DNA from: Paracoccaceae bacterium
GTDB taxonomy: Bacteria; Pseudomonadota; Alphaproteobacteria; Rhodobacterales; Rhodobacteraceae
Reading direction: 5' to 3'
DNA: 59,127 nt
Assembly (NCBI GenBank): GCA_027492585.1
Contig: JAPUEK010000066.1
Span: 1 to 59,127, forward strand
Shown piece after piece: positions 26,085 to 34,707 of the stretch (its first letter is position 1; each line of letters begins with the position of its first letter). The notes under the pieces were generated by a model. The model saw only the letters and a program-made list of their open reading frames with translations. It was not told the DNA's origin and searched no databases. A program made the position numbers and the translations under genes.

Positions 26085-26283
26085 CCTCGCCCAGCTTCAT
26101 CTCCGGCGAATAGCTTCCCCGCACTTCCTTCACCACCGCCTGCCCGCAGCGCATCACCCCGCGCGAGGCATCGAAGGCATAGGTCGGGCTGCCATAGAGC
26201 GTCCAGCCCTTGCTCAGCGCCAGAGAGACCTTGTGGCAAAAGGCCGAAGTATCGTCGTCAGACAGGAAGCGATAAAGCTGCAT
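26080..26283 (-). CDS. DUF1737 domain small protein
   Basis: A 67-residue protein, MQLYRFLSDDDTSAFCHKVS. The blocks CHKVSLALSKGWTLYGSPTYAFD and GQAVVKEVRG match the DUF1737 pattern (YRFLTG...FC.KV..AL..GW.LYG.P). Function unknown. The ATG overlaps the nnrU-like stop by one base (TGATG), so it is translated with it. The stop lies inside the REP-like palindrome. Confidence 0.85.
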   Translation of the reverse strand: MQLYRFLSDDDTSAFCHKVSLALSKGWTLYGSPTYAFDASRGVMRCGQAVVKEVRGSYSPEMKLGEA

Positions 26284-26840
26284 CAGTAATATGTCCCCTC
26301 GAAGACCGGATGGCCAAGCCATTGGTGAACCATGGCAATCGCGCCGAACAGAAGGAGCGTGCCGACAAGGTTCATCGCATCCCCCTTGATCCCGCGCCCT
26401 GCCGCCGGGCGCTGCCATGGCCCCGCCGCATTGATCAGCGCCATCTGCAAGAGCGCCCAGATCCCGATCCCGCCGAACAGGATGATCGAGGCCAGATCGC
26501 CGTTGACCGCCAGATGCGCCACCGCCCAGAGCACCTGTCCCCAGAGCATCGGATGCCGGATACGGGTGTAGAGCCGCCCCTTCGTCCCCCCGACGCCGAA
26601 GAGGAAGACCGAAATCAGCATCAGCGTGTTGTTCAGATGCCCCATCCCCGGCAGCGGCGTATAGACCGGCACGAAATCGGCGGCGCGATAGCCGATGACC
26701 ATCAGCACCACACCCGCGAGGATCAGCAGCGCGACCAGCCCCTTGCCCCGATCGCCCAGGGAGGCACGCCGGGCGGGGGCGAGGCGTTTGAAAAGATGGG
26801 GCAGGACCCATAGGGCCAGTCCGAGGATCAGGAGTGTCAT
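26283..26840 (-). CDS. NnrU-like membrane protein
   Basis: Predicted 185-residue membrane protein with five or six helices (LLILGLALWVLPHLF, LVALLILAGVVLMVIGY, TLMLISVFLFGVGG, VLWAVAHLAV, IILFGGIGIWALLQ, LVGTLLLFGAIAMVHQ). The signature RIRHPMLWGQ between helices 3 and 4 and HLNNTLM match NnrU. NnrU is named for nitrite/nitric-oxide reductase clusters, but many copies lie outside denitrification loci and its chemistry is unknown. Here it sits between mcl2 and mch with no nitrogen-oxide genes in view. Confidence 0.82.
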   Translation of the reverse strand: MTLLILGLALWVLPHLFKRLAPARRASLGDRGKGLVALLILAGVVLMVIGYRAADFVPVYTPLPGMGHLNNTLMLISVFLFGVGGTKGRLYTRIRHPMLWGQVLWAVAHLAVNGDLASIILFGGIGIWALLQMALINAAGPWQRPAAGRGIKGDAMNLVGTLLLFGAIAMVHQWLGHPVFEGTYY

Positions 26841-26913
26841 TGCTGGCTTGCCTCATGGTAGCTGGTATTTTTCCGGCGGCCCCCGTGGGGACTCGCCTGA
26901 TCCGACCCTGCCC

Positions 26914-27777
26914 CTATCCGGCCAGAACCGCAATCGCCTCCGCCTTGGCGATCAGCGCGGTGGCGGTCACGATATGGAGGTTCTCGACAATCCGGCCATC
27001 GACCACCGCCACCCCCTGACCCTCGGCCTTCGCCGCCTCATAGGCCGCGATCTGGCGATGGGCGAGTTCCAGCTCCGCGGCCGACGGGGCGAAAGCGGCA
27101 TTGGCCACCTCCAGTTGCGCGGGATGGATCAGGGTCTTGCCGTCAAAGCCCATGTCGCGGCCCTGCTCACATTCGGCGCGCAGGCCCTCGTCATCCTTGA
27201 AGGCGTTGTAGACGCCATCGACGATGACCTTGCCCTGCGCCCGCGCCGCCAGCAGGCAGAGGCCGAGGCCTGCCTGCATCGCCAGCCGGTCGGGGCGGAA
27301 GCGGCTGCCGAGCTCCTTCGCAAGATCGTTCGTCCCCATGACCATGCCGCGCAGTTTCGGATGGGCGGCGATCTCACCGGCATTGAGCATCCCGAGCGCG
27401 GTTTCCATCATCGCCCAGAGATCCGCCCCCGGCACGGCTTCGGCCACGGCATCAAGATCGGCGGCGCGGTTGACCTTGGGGATCAGCACCGCATCGACAG
27501 GGGCGCCCCCCGCTATGGCCTCCGACAAAGCCTCGGCATCGGCGCGGCCCCAAGGCGTGTCGAAGCCGTTGATCCGCACGATCCGCGCCCGCTTGCCGTA
27601 GTCGAAATCGCGCAGGGCATGGGTGAGCGTCTTGCGGGCGGAGATTTTCTCCTCCGGCGCCACGGCGTCCTCCAGATCGAAGATGATCGCATCCGCCGCC
27701 AGACCGCAGGCTTTTTCCAGCGCCCGCTCCTTCGAGCCGGGGATATAGAGCACAGAACGGTAGGGGCGGCTGGACAT
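26914..27777 (-). CDS. mcl2: (3S)-malyl-CoA thioesterase (CitE-like, Mcl2)
   Basis: A 287-residue CitE-superfamily enzyme. Starting MSSRPYRSVLYIPGSKERAL it carries AIIFDLEDAVAPEEK, the substrate arginine in ARIVRINGFDTPWG, the metal ligands E in MMETALG (about 140) and D in GTNDLAKELG (about 165), and a late FDGKTLIHPAQ. Length and sequence style fit Mcl2 of Rhodobacter sphaeroides, which hydrolyses (3S)-malyl-CoA to malate and CoA, rather than the ~318-residue Mcl1 lyase. Position by mch, sdh and mdh agrees. A citryl- or malyl-CoA lyase role cannot be excluded from sequence alone. GGAGAG precedes the ATG. Confidence 0.85.
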   Translation of the reverse strand: MSSRPYRSVLYIPGSKERALEKACGLAADAIIFDLEDAVAPEEKISARKTLTHALRDFDYGKRARIVRINGFDTPWGRADAEALSEAIAGGAPVDAVLIPKVNRAADLDAVAEAVPGADLWAMMETALGMLNAGEIAAHPKLRGMVMGTNDLAKELGSRFRPDRLAMQAGLGLCLLAARAQGKVIVDGVYNAFKDDEGLRAECEQGRDMGFDGKTLIHPAQLEVANAAFAPSAAELELAHRQIAAYEAAKAEGQGVAVVDGRIVENLHIVTATALIAKAEAIAVLAG

Positions 27778-28266
27778 GATTCTCTCCACGCAAGATTCTT
27801 GCGCCAAGAGGCATCATATCGGCTGTTTCGGCAAGGGGAGATTTGCCGCAGCGCAGAAAGGGGGTGTCGCTCTCCCATCCTTCTCCGCGGGGGCGTGGGG
27901 CTGCCATTCTGACGCAGGCCGCCGCTCCCGCCATGCCATGCCCATTCCCCAAGCCGCCGCAGGTCCAAAACCTCCGGCCAGCGCCTGCCCGTGATCGGCG
28001 GGCGCCGGGGCAGGGGCTGGCCTTGCAGCACGATTGAGATCACCGGTCCAACTGACCCGTTCCCATGCGGGCGGGGAAACGCTTCGTGGCTGACGGCAGC
28101 GGGAACAGGGTTCCCGTTCCAACGCGGACCGGGAAACGCGGGTCGCCTTTTCTGATCCGCCCGAAGGCGCGCGGGGCCGAACCAAGGTCCCGGCAGAAAC
28201 GGCAGGCCCGCGCCGCCATCGGGGATCGCTTCCCAACCTCCTCGCGGGGAGAGGAGGGCAGCCCCC
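27778..28266. other. Gene-free region with repeats, 489 bases
   Basis: No credible gene. It contains a tandem pair of the same repeat family as 12481-12632 (28055-28139, opposite orientation). A GC-rich inverted repeat CCTCCTC...GAGAGGAGG near 28229-28250 lies just behind the aldo/keto reductase gene and may help end its transcript. The AT-richer 27781-27840 stretch may hold the mcl2 promoter. Confidence 0.55.
28055..28139 (-). repeat. Two tandem copies of the CGCGTTT...CCCGCCCGC repeat family
   Basis: Read on the minus strand, the copies are GCGTTTCCCCGCCCGCATGG (28082-28055) and GCGTTTCCCGGTCCGCGTTG (28139-28113), each ending GGAACGGG. The period is 57 bp. They resemble the three copies at 12481-12632. 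Confidence 0.55.
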
Positions 28267-29238
28267 TCAGCAATACCGCTCGATCGCCAGAAGCTGATGA
28301 TCGCCATAGCGGTCGCCCTCCGCCCAGCCGGGCGGCAACAGGCGGTCGATCTCGTCACGGTCTTCGGCGGTGAAGGTGATCTCCGCCGCGCGGGCGAAGT
28401 CGCGCAGGTGAGCGGCGTGACGGGTGCCGGGGATGGGGATCAGATGCTCTCCCTGTTGCAGCACCCAGGCGAGGGCCGCAGCCGGCGTGGACCAGCCCCG
28501 CTTTGTCGCAAAGGCGCGGAAGCCGTTGATCTTCGATGTATTCTGCGAAAATGCCGGCTCCATGAAGCGTGGGTTGGTGCCGCGGAAACCGTCGTCGGGC
28601 CGGGTGATGGGCCTTTCCCCCATCATCCCCCGCGCCAGCGGCGAGAAGGGGACGAAAGCCACGCCGAGCGCCTTGCAGGTCTGGATCACCCCCAGCTCGG
28701 GCGCCCGCGTCCAGAGGGAATACTCATTCTGCACGGCCGTGCAGGGATGGATCGCATGGGCCGCGCGGATCGTGTAGGGCGCAACCTCCGAAAGGCCGTA
28801 GCCGCCGATCTTGCCCTCCTCCACCAGCCGCGACAGCGTGCCGATCACCTCTTCCAGCGGTCGCGCCTGCTCGCGCCGGTGGATGTAGAACAGCTCCACA
28901 TGATCCCGCCCGAGCCGCCGGAGAGAGGCTTCCATCTCGGCCCGCAGATGCGTCTCGGAATTGTCGATGCGCCGGGGCGGTCCGGCGACGAAGCTGGCCT
29001 TGGTCGCAATGGCGATCCCCGCGGGGCGGCGCGAGGCCAGCCAGCGGCCGATCACCTCCTCGCTGACGCCCATGCCGTAGATGTTGGCGGTGTCGATGAA
29101 GGTGATCCCCGCGTCGATCATTGCATCGAGGCAGGCGAGGCTTTCCGCCTCGGTGGTGGGGCCGAAGATGCCGCCGAAGGACATGGCGCCAAGTCCGATG
29201 GCGCTGACATCAAGGGTCCCGAGCTTTCTGGTCTGCAT
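28267..29238 (-). CDS. Aldo/keto reductase
   Basis: A 323-residue NADPH-dependent oxidoreductase with a TIM-barrel. The catalytic tetrad is visible: D in FIDTANIYG, Y in the same block, K in IATKASF and H in LFYIHRRE. The NADP site blocks PFSPLARGM and LIPIPGTRHAAHL are also present. It starts MQTRKLGTLDVSAIGLGAMS; GGAG lies 9 bases upstream of ATG 29238. Substrate unknown; it most resembles the AKR13-type general reductases. It stands alone between gdhA and the repeat region. Confidence 0.88.
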   Translation of the reverse strand: MQTRKLGTLDVSAIGLGAMSFGGIFGPTTEAESLACLDAMIDAGITFIDTANIYGMGVSEEVIGRWLASRRPAGIAIATKASFVAGPPRRIDNSETHLRAEMEASLRRLGRDHVELFYIHRREQARPLEEVIGTLSRLVEEGKIGGYGLSEVAPYTIRAAHAIHPCTAVQNEYSLWTRAPELGVIQTCKALGVAFVPFSPLARGMMGERPITRPDDGFRGTNPRFMEPAFSQNTSKINGFRAFATKRGWSTPAAALAWVLQQGEHLIPIPGTRHAAHLRDFARAAEITFTAEDRDEIDRLLPPGWAEGDRYGDHQLLAIERYC

Positions 29239-29310
29239 CGGTGGTGGCTCCTGTTGCAAAGGGGAAGCCATCGAACAGGAGCGAATCGGAACGTTCAAGG
29301 GGCGAAATGA

Positions 29311-29340
29311 AAAAGGCGCGGACCATGCCGCGCCTTTCCC
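29311..29340 (-). terminator. Rho-independent terminator of gdhA
   Basis: AAAGGCGCGG / CCGCGCCTTT forms a 10-bp stem with a 6-base loop, followed on the minus strand by TTTCATTTC. It is 19 bases behind the gdhA stop. Confidence 0.85.
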
Positions 29341-29358
29341 GTGGATGCCTGGCCGGGC

Positions 29359-30780
<1,422 letters not shown>

Positions 30781-30850
30781 TTATTGAGCACATTTAAGAG
30801 GGTTTCCGGCGATTTGCCGAAAAAACAGGCTGGAAACCGGCAAATTGGCA

Positions 30851-30877
30851 GCCCGGCGGAGGATGGCTCCGCCGGGC
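30851..30877 (-). terminator. Hairpin behind the SHMT-like gene
   Basis: GCCCGGCGGAG-GATGG-CTCCGCCGGGC is a perfect 11-bp stem beginning seven bases behind the stop at 30884. Only a mixed TGCCAATTT tail follows on the minus strand. Confidence 0.6.
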
Positions 30878-30883
30878 CGGGCC

Positions 30884-32206
30884 TCAGCGCAGCGTCATGT
30901 AATGCAGGCCGGTGAAGCGGGCGCGCAGCGCGCGGGTCCGCGGCGCCACCGTTTCGGGCGCGTTGGAGCGCAGGCCCTCGGCGATCAGCGCGGCGAGGGC
31001 GGGAGCATCGGCAGGCGTCACGCCGCGGCGCACCAGTTCCGGCGTGCCGATCCGCAGCCCGTTGAGATCGCCCGCCACCGGGGCAATCGGCAGGCCGATG
31101 CCGCAGGCAAGGAAGCCCGCCTTCCGCAGGGTCTTGGAGGCGGCCTGACCGCCGCCGAAGCCTGCCGCCTCGATGGCGAACTGATGGCTTTGCGTCGCGC
31201 CCCGCTCCATGGCGAAGACCGGCAGGCCGAGCGCCGAAAGCTCTTCCGCGAGCGCCCGTGCCAGATCGACCATGGCCTGCCCATAAGCCCGCCCCTGATC
31301 GCGCCAGTCGAGCAACGTCAACGCCAGGGCCGCCGATTTCGCCGCATCGAAATTCGCGGTCATGCCGGGGAAGGCGATATGGTCCAGCCTCTCGGCAATC
31401 GCGGCGTCATTGGTCACGATCAGCCCGCCCGCCGGGCCGCCGAGCGATTTGTAGGTGCTCATCGTCATCAGATGCGCGCCCTGTTCCAGCGGATTGCCCC
31501 AGACCCCGCCGGCGATGATCCCGCATTGATGGGCGGCATCGAAAAGGAGCTTCGCCCCGACCTCGTCGGCGATCAGCCGCGCCTCGGCCACCGGATGCGC
31601 GAAAAGGTTGAGACTGCCGCCGATGGTGATCAGCTTCGGCTTCACCTCATGGGCGAGGGCGCGCAGGCCCTGGATGTCGATGCTATAGCCATCGGCATTG
31701 ACCGGCGCATGATGGGTCACGAGCCCGTAAAGCCCCGCGCAGCCCGCGGCATGATGGGTGACATGGCCGCCCACCGCCGGAGGCGGGGCAATGATCGCAT
31801 CGCCGGGCCTGGTCAGCGCCATGAAGCCATACATGTTGGCAAGCGCCCCCGAGGCCACGCGGATCTCGGCATATTTCGCGCCGAAGACCTCGGCGGCAAG
31901 TTCGGCGGCGATGACCTCGATTTCCTCGATGGCCTCCAGCCCCATCTCGTATTTGTCGCCCGGATAGCCGAGGCTCGGACGGCTGCCGAGACCCGCCGCA
32001 AGAGCAGCTTCGGCGCGCGGGTTCATCACATTCGTCGCGGGATTGAGGTTGAAGCATTCCGCGTCATGGATTTCGAGGTTGCGGGCGATCAGCCGCTCGA
32101 TCCGCTCCGCCACGGCGGGGGAGGGGGCGGCAGTCTCGGCGGCGAGGGTCTGGATATAGGTCTCGCAGGCGGCGGGAACCCAGGGGCGGGCGGCAAGATG
32201 GGGCAT
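30884..32206 (-). CDS. Serine hydroxymethyltransferase-like PLP enzyme
   Basis: Predicted 440-residue fold-type I PLP enzyme. SHMT-like blocks are SRPSLGYPGDKYEMGLEAIEEIE, VRVASGALANMYGFMAL, the aspartate in LLFDAAHQCGIIAGG and the PLP lysine in MSTYKSLGGPAGG. These differ from housekeeping GlyA (which has THKTLRGPRGG and YPGKRYYGG), so it is a diverged paralogue, possibly acting on another beta-hydroxy amino acid. AAGGAGAT precedes ATG 32206. It is divergent from a LysR regulator that probably controls it. Confidence 0.78.
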   Translation of the reverse strand: MPHLAARPWVPAACETYIQTLAAETAAPSPAVAERIERLIARNLEIHDAECFNLNPATNVMNPRAEAALAAGLGSRPSLGYPGDKYEMGLEAIEEIEVIAAELAAEVFGAKYAEIRVASGALANMYGFMALTRPGDAIIAPPPAVGGHVTHHAAGCAGLYGLVTHHAPVNADGYSIDIQGLRALAHEVKPKLITIGGSLNLFAHPVAEARLIADEVGAKLLFDAAHQCGIIAGGVWGNPLEQGAHLMTMSTYKSLGGPAGGLIVTNDAAIAERLDHIAFPGMTANFDAAKSAALALTLLDWRDQGRAYGQAMVDLARALAEELSALGLPVFAMERGATQSHQFAIEAAGFGGGQAASKTLRKAGFLACGIGLPIAPVAGDLNGLRIGTPELVRRGVTPADAPALAALIAEGLRSNAPETVAPRTRALRARFTGLHYMTLR

Positions 32207-32296
32207 GGCGATCTCCTTTGCGCCATCTGGCACCGGCGGGGGCTTGCGGGCAAATCAGTTTTGCGGAAAATTAGGGTCAGGAAAATTGAGGCTCAT

Positions 32297-33157
32297 ATGG
32301 CCGTCGCCCCACCCCGCCCGAAGGATCTGCCGCTGAACGCGCTGCGCGCTTTCGAGGCGGCGGCGCGGCTTGGCGGGTTCGCGGCGGCGGCGGCGGAGCT
32401 GGGGGTCAGCCCCGGCGCGGTCACGGCCCATCTGAAGGCGCTGGAGGCGGCGCTGGGGGCGAAGCTTTTCGCCCGCGGGCCGCGCGGGGTGGAGCTGACC
32501 GCGCTCGGGGCGCGGGCCTTGCCGGGCTTTGTCGCCGCCTTCGATGCGCTTGGCGGTGCGGTGCAGGTGCTGCGGGCCGAGGCCGCGCCGCAGGTCGTCC
32601 ATATCGCCACGCTGCCGGCCGTGGCGCAGCTCTGGCTGTCGCCGCGCCTGCCGGCTTTGCGGGCAGCGGCGCCGGAAATCTCGATCTCCGTCACCGCGAT
32701 GGAGGCGCCGCCGAACCTCAAGCGTGCGCCCTATGATCTGAGCCTCTTTTACGGCGGTCAGGGGGAGGTGCTGGTGGAGGACGAGATTTTCCCGATCTGC
32801 GCCCCGCATCTCGCCGCCCGGCTGCGCGCGCCTGAGGATCTTCGGGGCGAGACCTGCCTGACCGATGCAAGCTGGTCCGGGGATTGGGCGCTTTGGGCGA
32901 CGGCGGCGGGGCTGACGGATTTCGTGCCGCGCGGCCCGGTCTTTTCGCTTTATGCGCTGGCGGTGGAGGAAGCGGCGGGCGGGGCCGGCATCCTCATCGG
33001 CCATGGCGCGCTTGTGGCGGGCCATCTGGCGCGCGGGGCGCTGGTGGCGCCTTTCGGGTCACGCCTGCGGCTGCCGGGGGGCCTGCGGCTCTGGTCGGCG
33101 CGGGCGCTGCGACGGGGGAGTGCGGCGCAGCGGGTGGCCGATTTCCTGCGCGGCTGA
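32297..33157 (+). CDS. LysR-family transcriptional regulator (GcvA-like)
   Basis: Predicted 286-residue regulator. The N-terminal winged HTH is residues ~8-66 (LPLNALRAFEAAARLGGFAA, GVSPGAVTAHLKALE, LFARGPRGVELTALG), and a periplasmic-binding-protein-like effector domain follows. Motif content (PLNALRAFEAAAR) is that of the GcvA subgroup. It is divergent from the SHMT-like gene across 90 bases, the usual arrangement for a LysR and its target. The long in-frame extension upstream is antisense to that enzyme and is not real. Confidence 0.88.
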   Translation: MAVAPPRPKDLPLNALRAFEAAARLGGFAAAAAELGVSPGAVTAHLKALEAALGAKLFARGPRGVELTALGARALPGFVAAFDALGGAVQVLRAEAAPQVVHIATLPAVAQLWLSPRLPALRAAAPEISISVTAMEAPPNLKRAPYDLSLFYGGQGEVLVEDEIFPICAPHLAARLRAPEDLRGETCLTDASWSGDWALWATAAGLTDFVPRGPVFSLYALAVEEAAGGAGILIGHGALVAGHLARGALVAPFGSRLRLPGGLRLWSARALRRGSAAQRVADFLRG

Positions 33158-33208
33158 GGTTCGGGGCCGCTCGGCTTCCGGCGCTCTTGCTCTGCCCCCC
33201 TCCGCCAT

Positions 33209-33245
33209 GCCACCGGTCCCTCGAACCGGTGGCGGAACCGGTGGC
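33209..33245. terminator. Hairpin with two alternative right arms between convergent genes
   Basis: GCCACCGGT (33209-33217) can pair with ACCGGTGGC at 33225-33233 or with a second ACCGGTGGC at 33237-33245. It lies between the convergent stops of the LysR gene and deoD, where a bidirectional terminator is expected. Confidence 0.5.
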
Positions 33246-33248
33246 AAA

Positions 33249-33285
33249 CCCCGCAGGATATTTCAGACAGAAAATAGGGAGGGGA
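33249..33285 (+). repeat. GGATATTT element behind the LysR gene
   Basis: CCGCAGGATATTTCAGACAG with a purine-rich tail, sense orientation, about 95 bases after the LysR stop. Confidence 0.5.
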
Positions 33286-33316
33286 GGAGGGCGCCCGGAC
33301 TTGCTGCCGATCCGGC

Positions 33317-34021
33317 TCAGGCGAAGGCGGCTTCCAGGGCGACCTCGACCATCTCGCCAAAGCTCTTCTCGCGCTGATCTGACGGCAGGGCCTCATGGGT
33401 CAGGATGTGGTCGGAGATGGTCAGCACGGCCAGCGCGCGGCGCTTGTGGCGGGCGGCGAGCTGGTAAAGCTCCGCCGCCTCCATTTCCACGCAGAGCGTG
33501 CCATGGCGCTGAAGCTGTTCGGAGAGATCCGGGCGCTCGTCATAGAAGGTGTCGGAGGAATAGATGCCGCCGACATGCAGCGGCCTGCCGGTCTTGCCGG
33601 CGGCCTTGTGCGCCGCCATCAGCAGGCCGAAATCGGCGCAGGGGGCGAAATTCAGTTCCTTGAAGATCGTGCGCGAGGGGGTGCCGGCGCTGCTCGCCGT
33701 CTGGGCCAGCACCAGATCGCGGAGCTTCACATGCGGCTGCATCGCCCCGGCGGAGCCGATGCGGATCAGCGTCTGTGCGCCATAGTCGCGGATCAGCTCG
33801 TTCACATAGATGGACAGCGAGGGCATCCCCATGCCGGACCCCTGGATCGTCACCCGGTTGCCGCGCCAGGTGCCGGTATAGCCGAGCATCCCGCGCACCT
33901 CGTTCACCAGCACCGGGGCGTCGAGAAAGGTCTGCGCCGCCCAGCGGGCGCGATAGGGATCGCCCGGCAGCAAGACGGTTTCGGCGATCTCGCCGGGCTT
34001 GGCTCCGATATGAACGGTCAT
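33317..34021 (-). CDS. deoD: Purine-nucleoside phosphorylase, DeoD type
   Basis: A 234-residue enzyme cleaving purine (deoxy)nucleosides with phosphate to the base and (deoxy)ribose-1-phosphate. It starts [20 protein letters not shown], and GDPYRA holds the phosphate-binding arginine. [37 protein letters not shown] (about residue 180) and the catalytic aspartate in TISDHILT are the hexameric PNP blocks. Length is normal. It stands alone, convergent with LysR. Confidence 0.94.
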   Translation of the reverse strand: MTVHIGAKPGEIAETVLLPGDPYRARWAAQTFLDAPVLVNEVRGMLGYTGTWRGNRVTIQGSGMGMPSLSIYVNELIRDYGAQTLIRIGSAGAMQPHVKLRDLVLAQTASSAGTPSRTIFKELNFAPCADFGLLMAAHKAAGKTGRPLHVGGIYSSDTFYDERPDLSEQLQRHGTLCVEMEAAELYQLAARHKRRALAVLTISDHILTHEALPSDQREKSFGEMVEVALEAAFA

Positions 34022-34258
34022 GGGTCCTCCGCTTTGGCGCGGAGGCTAGGTCGGAACGCAGGGTGAGGCAAGCCTGGCGGGCAGATTGCACGATCGGAGC
34101 GGCTGAGGCTGGTGCCTCTGCGCCATCTGGAAAACCCCTACTTGTCGCGGATGCCTTGGGAGGCCGCTGACCGGGCGATTTCGGCGCCGGCCCTCAGGGC
34201 CGGCAAGAGCACGCAGCGGGTTGGGCGCGGTTCCGCGCCGCCAACCCGTCCGATATTT

Positions 34259-34615
34259 TCAGGCCACCCGCGCCAGATCGACGAAATCCGCGGCGTTGGG
34301 GCAGAAAGCGGCATCGCGGGGCCGCGACAGCTCACCCCGGTCCAGCACCAGCCCGCAGGCACCGCGATCTCCGCAGGCGCCGCAGCGTTCCAGCATCCAG
34401 ACATAGGAGGGCGGATCGGCCCGCAGCTTTGCCTCATCGAGCCCGAAGATCTGCCCCATGGCCGCCACCCTCTGCGGCACATCGGCAGGCATGGTCACCA
34501 GATGCTGCAATTGCGACCGCGACAGGCCGATATCCTCCAGATCGCGGTCCGACATCTCCGCCGCCTCGCGCCTCACCTGCCAGCGTTGGCGCATCGCCTT
34601 GATATGGTTGAACAT
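34259..34615 (-). CDS. DUF6455-type Cys-rich protein
   Basis: Predicted 118-residue cytoplasmic protein. The N-terminal part (EMSDRDLEDIGLSRSQLQHL) has the helical pattern of small DUF1127/YjiS proteins. The C-terminal half carries a Cys cluster WMLERCGACGDRGACGLVL and DAAFCPNAADF, typical of the Rhodobacterales family now called DUF6455. Four closely spaced cysteines suggest metal binding or redox sensing, which is inference. It is a single gene between deoD and ecm. AGGGACAG precedes the ATG. Confidence 0.78.
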   Translation of the reverse strand: MFNHIKAMRQRWQVRREAAEMSDRDLEDIGLSRSQLQHLVTMPADVPQRVAAMGQIFGLDEAKLRADPPSYVWMLERCGACGDRGACGLVLDRGELSRPRDAAFCPNAADFVDLARVA

Positions 34616-34707
34616 GCTGTCCCTCCTGAAGCTTTCCCTGCCTCAGGATAGCAGCATCGCGCAGGCACAACCTTGATCTGGCACAAATTCTGGCGGGAAG
34701 GCTGCCG

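Noticed and set aside
30801-30845. Overlapping GGTTTCC / GGAAACC and CGGCGATTTGCCG dyads between gdhA and the SHMT-like gene
   Set aside because: Several mutually exclusive weak stems; no stable unique structure can be assigned by eye.
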